This document shows positions 8,323 through 16,867 of a stretch of 64,000 bases of DNA, piece by piece; position 1 is the stretch's first letter; each line of letters starts with the position of its first letter. This stretch comes from G963708235 sp963708235 (GTDB lineage Bacteria > Actinomycetota > Acidimicrobiia > Spongiisociales > UBA5794). The stretch lies in NCBI GenBank assembly GCA_963708235.1, contig OY970200.1:2914001-2978000 (forward strand). The letters run 5' to 3'. The notes under the pieces were generated by a model. The model was not told where the DNA came from. It made no database searches and worked only from the letters and a program-made list of their open reading frames with translations. Position numbers and translations under genes: made by a program.

Positions 8323-9792
8323 TCACACGCCGATCAACTCCGGCGAGGTGGGTGCGGCCCCGGGTGTCGGCGTGTCGGGAGGCGGTGGCGGTCCGGTGCC
8401 CGGTTCGCCCCCGCCGGTGTCGAGCACGAACGGCGGGTACTCGTCCCGCATCAGTGCGGCGTAGGCGCCGACCCTCGCCACCCATCGGTTGAGTCCGATG
8501 ACCAGATCGAAGATCCCGCGCGGATAGCGGCCCGTGAAGAGAAGTGAGAAACCGGCGATGAGGACAAGCAGACCGATGAGTCCGCCGCCCACCACGAACC
8601 CCGGATTGTCCACGTTGCCCGCCTGGCTGCCGGCGGTGACCGCAGCGCTGGTGAGGATCCCGACGATCAGGAAGTGCGGGATTGCCAGTAGCCACTTGAC
8701 GAAGACCAAACCCCGCGACAGCCGCTCCGGATACTCGACGGTGAGGGTGGCCGGGTAGTCCTCGTCACCCAGGCTGAACGGCGGGTACCGGTCGGTGCCG
8801 AGCCCGCCATAGGTGTAGTAGGCCACCCGCCACGACCACCGCATCACGCCGACGTTGAAGTCGAAGATGCCACGCGGATACCGGCCGGTGAACAGGATGG
8901 CGAACCACGCCACCACCGTGAGCAGCCCGAAGGCCACCCAGAGAAAGGCGAGGACGACGTAGTGGGGAATGGCGAGCAGCCACTTCACCAGCCACAGACC
9001 TCGGCTGAGGTCCGGGTCGAGGGAGGCCTCCAATCGCAACGGGTAGCGGGCCACGGCCGCCGGGGGCACCGACTGTGGCCCTGCGGCGACCGCGGTTTCC
9101 GCCGGAGCCGCCGTGGGAGGCGATTTCTCTGCCGGCCGTGTGGTTGCGGCAAGGATCACTGCGACCGCTGCACCGAGGATCAGAGTGCCGAGAACGAGCA
9201 GCGCGACCGCGACCGGGGCGAGCACACCGATACGCACGGCTGCGGACATCCCGGCGCTCACCCCGGCGGATCCGTCGGCATTCATGAGCACGATGGTCCA
9301 ATCTCCGGGCTCGATCTCCCAGGTGACGGTCTGCGCACCGCTCCCTTCGGCGGAGGCTGCCCAGAACGTCTCGGTGCCGGGAGGGACGGACGGCTCGCCG
9401 CCCTCATAGCGGCGGTACTCGACATCCACGGGCCGGGAATCGAGGTCGATGACCTCGTCGTGGGCCACGTCGGCCAGATATGCAGCGACGTCGCTCGAGG
9501 GGCCGATTCCCACGAACACCGACCGCACGGCGGAATCGGCATCGATCCGGACCGTGGCGACACCGGATTCCGGCCACCACGACGTCGGACCGGGCCGGAC
9601 CAGAGTGATGTCCGTCGAGGTGACGGCGTGGCCGGAGCTCTCGACCGCCCACGTGGGGCTGGAGAAGAAGCCATCGGCGTCCTGCTGGGTTCCGTACAGC
9701 CAGAGCACCGCACCGCCGATGATCAGGAAAGCGACGGCGATCAGCGCCAGGAAGGAGCCGATCACCGCCAGCGTGATCTTGCGTCCGTTCAT
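8323..9792 (-). CDS. DUF4389 membrane protein with two DUF4389 copies
   Basis: This 489-residue membrane protein starts at the ATG with GAGGAGG five bases upstream. Residues 1-35 form a first transmembrane helix (ITLAVIGSFLALIAVAFLIIGG). An extracytoplasmic beta-rich domain of about 150 residues follows, then a second helix near 190-215. Two related DUF4389 modules occupy the C-terminal half, each with YPERLSRGLVFVKWLLAIPH-like and FTGRYPRGIFDF/L-like signatures (about 280-385 and 385-460). The tail is Pro/Gly-rich. DUF4389 proteins are common in actinobacteria and have no established function. The internal duplication is clear from the repeated LVKWLLAIPH and FTGRYPRGIFD strings. Confidence 0.75.
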   Translation of the reverse strand: MNGRKITLAVIGSFLALIAVAFLIIGGAVLWLYGTQQDADGFFSSPTWAVESSGHAVTSTDITLVRPGPTSWWPESGVATVRIDADSAVRSVFVGIGPSSDVAAYLADVAHDEVIDLDSRPVDVEYRRYEGGEPSVPPGTETFWAASAEGSGAQTVTWEIEPGDWTIVLMNADGSAGVSAGMSAAVRIGVLAPVAVALLVLGTLILGAAVAVILAATTRPAEKSPPTAAPAETAVAAGPQSVPPAAVARYPLRLEASLDPDLSRGLWLVKWLLAIPHYVVLAFLWVAFGLLTVVAWFAILFTGRYPRGIFDFNVGVMRWSWRVAYYTYGGLGTDRYPPFSLGDEDYPATLTVEYPERLSRGLVFVKWLLAIPHFLIVGILTSAAVTAGSQAGNVDNPGFVVGGGLIGLLVLIAGFSLLFTGRYPRGIFDLVIGLNRWVARVGAYAALMRDEYPPFVLDTGGGEPGTGPPPPPDTPTPGAAPTSPELIGV

Positions 9793-10035
9793 CACAACCT
9801 CCTCGATGAGGACAACCCGATCATCTCGCCCTGTCACCGATGGGGCCAGTGCCAAAAGTCCCCTCCGTGTCGGGAGGCCGTACGCCCGCCGGCCGTCGGC
9901 TGACACGGTCGCCCATGGAGATGGTCGGTCCGAGTGCGGCGTCGGCCTGGACGGCACAAGAGCCGGACCAGGCGATCACCGCACCGGGAGGCGCAGCCGA
10001 GCAGATATGCGCGGTGACCCGGACCGGTCGGCCCC

Positions 10036-11013
10036 TCAGCCGTCCGGGGAGAGATCGGTGGTGGAGGCTCCTGCCGGTTCGCAGTCGGCGAGGTCGAAAT
10101 CCATCGGGGAGATCTCGGTCGGGCCACCCAGCGCCGGGGTGATCTCCGGCGTCTCGCCGAAGAGTCGCGCAATCCTGCCCCCGACGAAGGACGCCGCTTC
10201 TCCCTCGTCGGAACGGTCCGTTTCCTCCCTCGTCGGAGCGCCCAACATCCCCAGCGGCCCACCCACCCCCGCATACGTGACCCACAGGTCGGGGTTGAGC
10301 CAGAGAAATGCGCCACCGGCAGCGATCTCCACGAGGGCGCCGGGGCCCCATCCGCCGTCGAGGAGAACCACCCGGCTCACATCGCACTGGCGGACGTCGG
10401 AAGAGAACGTACCCAGCACCTGGGAGGTGGCCGAGTCGGCAATCGACGAATAGTCGCGCAAGATGTCCTCGGAGATCAGAAACGCATCTCGCTGATTGAA
10501 CGTGATCAACAGCCCGGCCTCGAACGTCTGCACCACGCCCGGACCCTGGCGGTGAACCTCATCGAGGGCGCATCCCAGCCGCGCCATCCCTCCCAGTTCC
10601 TGATACGCCTCGGAGAAGACGCCTCCGAAGGACCCTCCGGCCGCACCCGTCGCAAGGCAGCGTGAATGCGACACCTGCCACACGGCGATGGCGGCGGCGA
10701 CCGCGATCAGCAACAGGGTTCCTGCGGCCACCAACAGCAACCGATTTCCCGAGGTGCCCGAGGCTGCGACTCCCTGCTCGGGCGCATGCTGCGGGCTGGC
10801 GTAGGGATGGAGCTGGAGCAGCTCGTCATGGGGTATGTCCAAGGAGGCGGCCAGACCCACACATCGTTCGATGGGTATCGGTTTGCCGCTCTCCCAGTTG
10901 TGGATGGTGGTGCGCGAGACATCCAGCCGCTTCGCCAGATCGGTCGCCGACAGCCCGCACCGCTCGCGTTGGCGACGTATCTTGGTGGCAAGTTCGTACC
11001 AGGGATCGTCCAT
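10036..11013 (-). CDS. XRE-type HTH protein with single TM and LGFP-like outer domain
   Basis: This is a 325-residue protein. An N-terminal Cro/CI-type helix-turn-helix spans about residues 6-60 (LATKIRRQRERCGLSATDLAKRL, VSRTTIHNWESGKPIP). One transmembrane helix lies at about 90-114 (LLLVAAGTLLLIAVAAAIAVW), and an outer domain of about 200 residues follows. That domain has LGFP-repeat-like strings (GGMARLGCALDEV...VQTFEAGLLI and GGPLGMLGAPT...SFVGGRIARLF). A cytoplasmic DNA-binding domain on a membrane anchor suggests a one-component envelope sensor, or a RodZ-like scaffold. It is divergent from a membrane protein with 41 bp between the starts, so the two may share control. The role is inferred from topology only. 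Confidence 0.65.
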   Translation of the reverse strand: MDDPWYELATKIRRQRERCGLSATDLAKRLDVSRTTIHNWESGKPIPIERCVGLAASLDIPHDELLQLHPYASPQHAPEQGVAASGTSGNRLLLVAAGTLLLIAVAAAIAVWQVSHSRCLATGAAGGSFGGVFSEAYQELGGMARLGCALDEVHRQGPGVVQTFEAGLLITFNQRDAFLISEDILRDYSSIADSATSQVLGTFSSDVRQCDVSRVVLLDGGWGPGALVEIAAGGAFLWLNPDLWVTYAGVGGPLGMLGAPTREETDRSDEGEAASFVGGRIARLFGETPEITPALGGPTEISPMDFDLADCEPAGASTTDLSPDG

Positions 11014-11054
11014 GTGAGCGCCTCGATCGACAACCTTCCAGGTGGGATATTGGC

Positions 11055-11765
11055 ATGAGCAACTCCGATCGGCACAGATGGTGGTTGACGGCGGCAAGTT
11101 TCGTCATGATCGGATGGCTCGCCGCCCACCTCATCGGCGTCGGTATGACCCGTATGTTCGAGAGCACGGTCGGGTTCTTCCCGGTGTGGTTCCTCGACTG
11201 CATCGCATGCTCCGGTACCGCCATTTCGCTTCCCTATCGGTGGCCGGCACTGGTGCTCGGAGTGTCGATCTCCGGGTTGATCGCCGGGGCAGCCGCCGCC
11301 TACCTGCTGGCGACGAGGTTCACGCCCTATACCAAGGGAGCAGCCATCGCCGGGACGGTGCTGCTGCTCGGAACCACATTCCACGCCGCCGTCACCTGGG
11401 CATACAAGTTCCCCAGCTCGCTTCCTACCCTGTTGGCGGCGGTGGCGGTGCCGGCGATGATCGCCATGCTCAGCGCCATCGGGCTGATTGCCGCCACCGA
11501 TCGTGGCGCATTGGTTCGTCCGACCAGAAGCCTGCGGGAACGCACCTGGGGTTGGGTGTGCCTTGCTTCGGGAATGGTGGCAGCCGTGATGCTCGGAGGG
11601 GTGACCGCCGTGCTCGCCACCGCATTGTGCGGATGGCGGGCTGCCGCCACCGATTCTCGCTGGGAGCGGGCTCTTGCCGTGTCGGGTGCGGCATTGGCGC
11701 TGGTCGGCGTGATGGTCCGCCTCAGGGTCCGGGTCCGTTTCCCGGACACCATTGACCTGTTCTGA
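11055..11765 (+). CDS. Multi-pass membrane protein of unknown function
   Basis: This is a 236-residue hydrophobic protein with about six predicted transmembrane segments (near residues 9-28, 60-85, 95-118, 125-148, 165-192 and 205-225). I do not recognise the family. No catalytic motif, signal peptide or transporter signature is visible. A short cytosolic C-terminus is rich in Arg (RLRVRVRF). The ATG start follows a GGTGGGA stretch at 11041. The gene is transcribed divergently from the XRE/TM protein and may be its partner or target. It is followed by about 1 kb without a convincing gene. Confidence 0.5.
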   Translation: MSNSDRHRWWLTAASFVMIGWLAAHLIGVGMTRMFESTVGFFPVWFLDCIACSGTAISLPYRWPALVLGVSISGLIAGAAAAYLLATRFTPYTKGAAIAGTVLLLGTTFHAAVTWAYKFPSSLPTLLAAVAVPAMIAMLSAIGLIAATDRGALVRPTRSLRERTWGWVCLASGMVAAVMLGGVTAVLATALCGWRAAATDSRWERALAVSGAALALVGVMVRLRVRVRFPDTIDLF

Positions 11766-12807
11766 CCGTCCGGCACCCCACCCAACGTCCGTGACGGACC
11801 CAGCCCCTGTCCAAACCTGTCAACTTCCGTCCAGATCGGGTGCCGGATCTCCGCCGGCTGGGAGGATTCCCGGACGCCGGGACCCGGAGCGGGTCCGGCT
11901 CCGATCGGGGGGATGTGGCTGTTGGACAGCCGGGGGGTGGCCATCGTTGGTGAGAACCGTCGAGGCCGGAGGGAGAGGGGGCATTGACGAATGGATGAGC
12001 AGCTTCACGAGCCGACACGGCGGCGGTGTGTCTGTGGTGAGCCCGGTCGGTCGGCTCCGTTCTGCGCTCCGGCGATGCGGGCAGTGCGACCCGTCGGTGG
12101 ATGCCGGTCCTACCGCAACCGGATATCGACGAGACCGCAGCCGAACCGACCACAACCGACCCGGCCGACTCCCGATGTCATCAGGGGGTCATCGGAGGGG
12201 CGATACCACTCGATGCTGGACGCCACGTCGGTGTTTCACCGGCAACGACCTGGCCATGGACGTCGGCCACACGCCTGACTCGCATCGCACCGATCCACCG
12301 ACGGATCGGCCATCGGCAGCAACATCGACGAACGCCAACCGTGGAGAGAGGGGACAGAAGATGACCACCGTCGCCCGGCCGAGTCGCGGCGCATTCGCCG
12401 CATCCGCTCCGAACTCACCGTCTGCAATCGTTCCGGCGAACCTCTTCCTGGCGACGCATCGCTCGTCGGAGCCGCCGTGGCCACGGCAGGGGTGGCTCCA
12501 TCCTCTGTCGTGGTCATCGACCCCGCCCGTGCCGCATGTCGGGTGCGCCTCCGGCCGGCGGCACACCGATGCCCCGGGAGAAACGCCGGTCGCTGCAACC
12601 GGTCTTGTCGTCTACCGCCGATGCGCCGCCTCGCCGTCGTACATGGCGGTCCCAACCCCTCCGTGCGCGCTGGTCTATGGCCGTCCAGCGCACTCGGATA
12701 ACGGCGACCAACGTCGGGTCGGCGGTAGACGACAACACCGGTAGCCTTCCCGACACCCTGCTGCCTGCGGCGGCCGGGCGTAAGCCGGGATCACCGTCGG
12801 TAATCGG
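11766..12807. other. About 1-kb gap with no convincing gene
   Basis: No reading frame here has natural protein composition over its length. Short fragments in different frames of the + strand look slightly protein-like. One starts at 11991 with a Cys-rich RRRCVCGEPGR stretch. Another lies at about 12390-12500 (AESRRIRRIRSELTVC..LVGAAVATAGV). They do not join into a gene. They may be remnants of a decayed gene. The only clear structure is an inverted repeat near the right end. Confidence 0.5.
12599..12741. repeat. 22-bp inverted repeat, arms about 100 bp apart
   Basis: The arms at 12599-12620 and 12720-12741 are reverse complements with one mismatch. Their shared core is TTGTCGTCTACCGCCG on the + strand at the left arm. 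The spacing of 99 bp is too long for a terminator. The pair could be the ends of a small decayed mobile element or a recombination or regulatory site. Confidence 0.5.
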
Positions 12808-14454
12808 CTAAACCGGGCCTTCGGCCGACAATGGGATCGTGACCACCATGAACTCGGCGGGGACGAACGAGGCATAGCCCACCAGCAGGTTGACGATGCC
12901 ACGGTCGATGTCCGCCTGGGTCGTGGTGGTGCGATCACAGCGGACGAAGAACGCCTCGCTCGGCTTGGCGCCGAGGAGACCACCCTGACGGTACAGCCCG
13001 AACAGGAAGTTCTCGGCGGCGACGGTGATCCGTTGCCACAGCGCCTCGCCGTTGGGTTCGAACACGGTCCACCGTAGCCCCTCGGCAAGACTGCGTTCGA
13101 GGTAGAGCGCGGTCCGCCTGACCGGGACGTATTTCCACTCGGAGCCGGCCGCATCGGCGCCGTCGAGAGTGCGTGCGCCCCACACCACCGTGCCCATGCC
13201 CGGCAAGGTACGAAGCGCGTTCACCCCGATCGGGTTGAGTCGCGCCGAGTCGGCGTCGCTCACCGTCGGTTCTATCCCGATCACCGACAAGGTGGCGGCG
13301 GTGCCCGCCGGCGCCTTCCACACCCCCCGTTCCCTGTCGGTACGTGCGTAGACACCGGCGACGGCGCCCGACGGTGCGAACAACCCGGGGAGGTCGGCGT
13401 TGCCCGGATCGGGAGCGACGATGTGCGGCCAGTAGACCGCCGCCAGCGAGCGAACCATGGAGAGGTCGACACCGGACGGAAAGAGGTCGGCGGGGTCGAC
13501 GACGGAGGAGCTGTACCAGTCGAACGGCGGATCGAGGATGAGAAAGGCTCGCTGTTCGAGACACAGAGCGAGGGCGGCGATCCGGGTCAACGGGTCGACG
13601 TCGTGACCCGGCCCCAGCGGGGGGATACACAGCAACCCGAAGCCGCCGGCATCGCGGACGGCCCAAATGCCCAGGTTCGATGCCTCGAGCGGCGGATCGA
13701 TGAGATCGGAGACGGCGATCGGCCCGTCGGGGTCGCCGCTGCGGGCCGGAACCCTGACCACGACGGCATTGGTCCCCCCGTTGTCGAAGAACTGCGAGAC
13801 GGCGTACCCCATCGGATGCACCGCCGTCGGAGTTCCAAAGGTCGTGGCGAAATCGTGGGTGCCGGCGATGGCGCGGGGTTCGTCGAACGGACCCTGTGCG
13901 GCGGCGCCCACAAACGCCGTGCGACCGCTGTCGATACCTTCGATCGGCGGGTCGGTGCGGGTGTCCCCTCGGGGCGGAAACTCGACCACGGCGAACCGGT
14001 CGCGCCCTCGAAGCGGAAGCTCGATGTGGTGGCGACTCTCGATGATCACGCCACCAGGGTGGGCGACGAGGAGTTCCATCACACGCTGCCGTGACGTGGC
14101 GTCGACCACGCTGGAGGCGCCGAAGAGGGCGTCGGCCTCGTCGAAGAGCAGGACGGCGCCCTGATCTTCGGCAGCGGCCAGCAGCCGGCGCAGGTTCTTC
14201 TCGGTCTCACCGATGTACGCCGAGGCGACCTGCGCCAGGTCGACACGACCCAGCGGCGCACCGACCTCGCCCGCCAGTGCGCGGGCGGCGGTGGTCTTCC
14301 CGCTGGCCGCCGGCCCGACGAACACGACGTGAGGTGCATCGGTGCCCGCCCTGACCATCCGGTCCAGCTTGGCCGTCACGGCGTCGGGGAGGGTGAGGGC
14401 CTTGATCCCGCCGGGTGACCCGAGCTCTTCGTACGGAGGTTCGGGGGCGCTCAT
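12808..14454 (-). CDS. AAA+ ATPase / contractile tail-sheath fusion protein
   Basis: This is a 548-residue fusion. Residues about 10-162 are an AAA+ domain of the kind encoded in extracellular contractile injection loci. It has a Walker A GPAASGKT at 47-54 and a Walker B LLFDEADALFG at 102-112. The sensor-1/Arg-finger region is altered (IIESRHHIELPLRGRDRFAVVEFP, where the family has a TN...RRF pattern), and the alpha-helical lid is missing. From about 176 to the end it is a tail-sheath protein: RTAFVGAAAQGPFDEP, GMGTVVWGARTL, YVPVRRTALYLERSL, WTVFEPNGEALWQRI, ENFLFGLYRQGGLLGA and PAEFMVVTIP. The ATG at 14454 is the first start after which the AAA fold begins. No tube, baseplate, spike or other injection-system gene is present in the window. 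Both halves are recognisable; the function of the fusion is unknown. Confidence 0.8.
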   Translation of the reverse strand: MSAPEPPYEELGSPGGIKALTLPDAVTAKLDRMVRAGTDAPHVVFVGPAASGKTTAARALAGEVGAPLGRVDLAQVASAYIGETEKNLRRLLAAAEDQGAVLLFDEADALFGASSVVDATSRQRVMELLVAHPGGVIIESRHHIELPLRGRDRFAVVEFPPRGDTRTDPPIEGIDSGRTAFVGAAAQGPFDEPRAIAGTHDFATTFGTPTAVHPMGYAVSQFFDNGGTNAVVVRVPARSGDPDGPIAVSDLIDPPLEASNLGIWAVRDAGGFGLLCIPPLGPGHDVDPLTRIAALALCLEQRAFLILDPPFDWYSSSVVDPADLFPSGVDLSMVRSLAAVYWPHIVAPDPGNADLPGLFAPSGAVAGVYARTDRERGVWKAPAGTAATLSVIGIEPTVSDADSARLNPIGVNALRTLPGMGTVVWGARTLDGADAAGSEWKYVPVRRTALYLERSLAEGLRWTVFEPNGEALWQRITVAAENFLFGLYRQGGLLGAKPSEAFFVRCDRTTTTQADIDRGIVNLLVGYASFVPAEFMVVTIPLSAEGPV

Positions 14455-14647
14455 GTGGTGATCATCACCGTTTGCCCACCACAACGCAACGTCGCCGGTC
14501 GTGTGGTGGTGTCCGTCCTCCTCCACCGGAGACCGGTGTGGGTGGCAGGCAGTGGGGCAATCCGAATCTGCCCGCGACGCGGTGGAGGGGACCCGGACGG
14601 CGTCCAGATCCCCTCCATCAGATCGAGGTCGGTGGAAAGCTGTCGAG

Positions 14648-15073
14648 CTACCGACCGACGCGAGCCATATCGCAGGCTTCCCAAGCGACATTCGCCAGCG
14701 TCTTGCCGTTCATGCAAGCCGTGGTGTCGTCACGGTTGATTCCACCGGACGCCTCGAACTTCACCACGAGATCCATGTAACCATCACCGTTGGCGTCGAT
14801 GTAGCGGTCACCAGCCTCACGAGTGCAGTTCCTGGCCTTCGGCTTCGTCGCCGAGCCGAAGCACAGCGAGTCGACATCGACATCGTTCACATTGAACGTC
14901 GCCGAACCCATGATTCCGACGGGAACGATCACATGCTGAGCCTTGATCGAATTGTGCGGGGTATCCGGACGGATGTCGATGACAACATCCACCGCCAGTG
15001 CGGGCGCCATGAGCGCGAACAGCATCGACAGACATACCAACGTCGCCACCCCGGTGGCCTTCATACGAGCCAT
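14648..15073 (-). CDS. Small secreted protein, DxDGxxDL calcium-type motif
   Basis: This is a 141-residue secreted protein. A signal peptide (about residues 1-27, GVATLVCLSMLFALMAPALA) precedes a single domain beginning VDVVIDIRPDTPHNSI. It has VIVPVGIMGSATFNVNDVDVDSLCFG and the loop DANGDGYMDLVVKF, which resembles EF-hand/dockerin calcium loops. This VDIKPxSxPNSI...VAILGS...DVNGDGxxDL domain occurs in many secreted bacterial proteins and has no assigned function. Two cysteine pairs near the C-terminus (CFG, CTREAG, CMNG, CDMA) may form disulfides. The start is supported by a strong GAGGAGGAGGT eight bases upstream. Confidence 0.7.
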   Translation of the reverse strand: MARMKATGVATLVCLSMLFALMAPALAVDVVIDIRPDTPHNSIKAQHVIVPVGIMGSATFNVNDVDVDSLCFGSATKPKARNCTREAGDRYIDANGDGYMDLVVKFEASGGINRDDTTACMNGKTLANVAWEACDMARVGR

Positions 15074-15586
15074 GTTTCTGACCTCCTCCTCGAGTCGGCA
15101 CAAACCGACGAATACATAACATAGCGAGCCCTCGATGAGCGCGTGCGATGTTTTTTCACTCGGCGAAATCGAGATCCCGCCCCCTTCTCCCCTTCCTGGC
15201 ATACCGGAACCATCGAAGCACCCGGTCGCGGAGCCGACCGCCTGCCCCGGTCGATACGATGATCGACGGGGGCCCGAGATACACATTCCCTTCAGCGAGC
15301 AGTGCTGAACCCTCCATGGGACTGTACCCGTTGCGAGTGACACGGAACGAGGCGAACTCCTACCGTGGTGGACGTTGTGCCGAATATGAGTCGATAGACC
15401 TATGTCGACCCGTGTCTACCCGCCCCGGAAGGCTTCGTTGTCGCCCACCAGGCTCGTCACCCACAGGGATACGCCGACTACCGGTAAGTCGGTGCGCCGG
15501 ACCCAGGGACGCGTCGGTTTCGGCGAAGTACGCTCCCATGGCTGTGCGGGAGGGGAATGCCCGCACCGAACAACTATGGGGGAACC
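15074..15586. other. Divergent intergenic region, no gene seen
   Basis: These 513 bp separate two divergent secreted-protein genes and presumably carry both promoters. AT-richer tracts lie close to the left gene (around 15106-15122, containing ATACATAACATA). On the minus strand they could provide a TATGTT-like -10. No protein-like frame, tRNA or strong hairpin was found. Confidence 0.45.
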
Positions 15587-16753
15587 ATGCGGAAACACCG
15601 CAGTCTTGCGCGCTCGGCCTCACTGTTCCTGGTGCTCGTCGCCCTGGTCGCATCTGCGGCCCCGGCGCTTGCCGACGGGAGCGAGACGCTGGGAGCACCG
15701 AGCATCGCCATTGCCGACGGTTCCGGAACCGTCGCCGCCGGTGTCGGACTCTGGAACGGTCCAGGAACCATCAACCTCGAGGTGCCGGGTGACGTCGTTC
15801 AGGCGCTGCTCTACTGGGAAGGTCATACGGCCGGGCCCGGATATGACGACACCATCTCCGTCAACGGGGTCAGTGTCACCGGAACGGTCATCGGCGGCCC
15901 GACCCAGTTCTTCGGGAGCACCTACTCGACGACCGTGCGCGCCGACATCACGGCGCTGGGTCTGGTCGACGAGGGCAACAACGCCCTCCACATCACTGAC
16001 ATGAACTTCAACCGGGGCAACAACGGCGCCGGGCTGTTGGTGATCTTCGACGACGACACCACGGCCGAGATCGATATCCGCGACGGCAACGACCTAGCCT
16101 TCCACGCCTACGACTCGCCGCTGGACACAACCGTGCCCCAGACCTTCACCTTCGCCGCCGAGGCCGAGGACCGCGTTGCCGACCTGACCATCTTTGCGTC
16201 CAGCGTCGCCGACGGTGAGTTCCGGCCGACGGCCGTCGAGGTGCAGTCGGGTGTGGTCACCGTGGTCTACGACAACCAGTTGGCCAGCAACAACGGAGGC
16301 GAGTGGGACACCTTGGAGATCCCGGTCCCGATCGCCGCCGGTGCGTCCACGTTGACGGTCCAGGTCAAGTCTGTCGACAACCTCGCCACCGGGGCCCGCC
16401 CCGCTTCGCTGGCATGGATCGGCGCCGGTCTCAGTGTTCCGGTGACACCGCCGACCAACGAGTGCCCGCCCAAGAAGGACAAGTCCAAGTACTCGAAGTA
16501 CTCCTCCTCATGGAGCAGCTGGTCGTGGGGTACCAGCAAGTACAGCAAGAAGACGACCAACGATCCCTGTGAGCCGGTCCGCGACGACTGCAAGTGGTCG
16601 CTGCCGTGGAAGAAGCACAAGGACTGCAAGGACGGCTATTCCAAGCCCAAGAAGGGCAAGTACAGCTGGGATTGGGGCTCCTCCGACAAGAACTGGAAGA
16701 AGAAGGGCAAGTGGACCTGCAAGAAGGGCAAGTGGTACTGGTCCGCCGGATAG
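15587..16753 (+). CDS. Secreted DUF3344-like protein with Lys/Trp/Ser/Tyr-rich tail
   Basis: This is a 388-residue secreted protein. A signal peptide (about 1-30, SASLFLVLVALVASAAPALA) is followed by a beta-rich domain (about 31-285) with VQALLYWEGHTAGPGYDDTISVNG, TTVRADITALG and GLLVIFDDD, resembling DUF3344-type surface proteins. After a Pro/Cys hinge the last roughly 100 residues are strikingly low-complexity: Lys, Ser, Trp and Tyr clusters (KYSKYSSSWSSWSW and GKYSWDWGSSDKNWKKKGK) with paired cysteines. Such a basic aromatic tail could bind wall polymers or nucleic acid, or cross-link; this is inference. The ATG at 15587 follows GGGGGAACC. A perfect hairpin lies downstream. Confidence 0.65.
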   Translation: MRKHRSLARSASLFLVLVALVASAAPALADGSETLGAPSIAIADGSGTVAAGVGLWNGPGTINLEVPGDVVQALLYWEGHTAGPGYDDTISVNGVSVTGTVIGGPTQFFGSTYSTTVRADITALGLVDEGNNALHITDMNFNRGNNGAGLLVIFDDDTTAEIDIRDGNDLAFHAYDSPLDTTVPQTFTFAAEAEDRVADLTIFASSVADGEFRPTAVEVQSGVVTVVYDNQLASNNGGEWDTLEIPVPIAAGASTLTVQVKSVDNLATGARPASLAWIGAGLSVPVTPPTNECPPKKDKSKYSKYSSSWSSWSWGTSKYSKKTTNDPCEPVRDDCKWSLPWKKHKDCKDGYSKPKKGKYSWDWGSSDKNWKKKGKWTCKKGKWYWSAG

Positions 16754-16801
16754 TCCATTGCTCTGAGACACGCTGCCCGCACGGTGCGGCATAGACGCCA
16801 A

Positions 16802-16829
16802 GGGGGCCGGGTCCGATGACCCGGCCCCC
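16802..16829 (+). terminator. Perfect 12-bp hairpin, CGAT loop
   Basis: The arms GGGGGCCGGGTC and GACCCGGCCCCC form a perfect stem with a CGAT loop, 49 bp after the secreted-protein stop. There is no T tract, as is common for actinobacterial hairpin terminators. Confidence 0.75.
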
Positions 16830-16867
16830 GATGCGTCCCCGGTGACCCGGGTGCCCGCCCCCGGCCG

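Noticed and set aside
11752..12744. A 330-codon frame after the membrane protein gene
   Set aside because: The residue composition is Arg/Pro/Ser/Thr-rich with no domain, and it overlaps the previous gene; it is more likely random.
12808..14454. A complete contractile injection system locus
   Set aside because: No tube, baseplate, spike, cap or cargo gene is present near the sheath fusion; only one fused gene exists.
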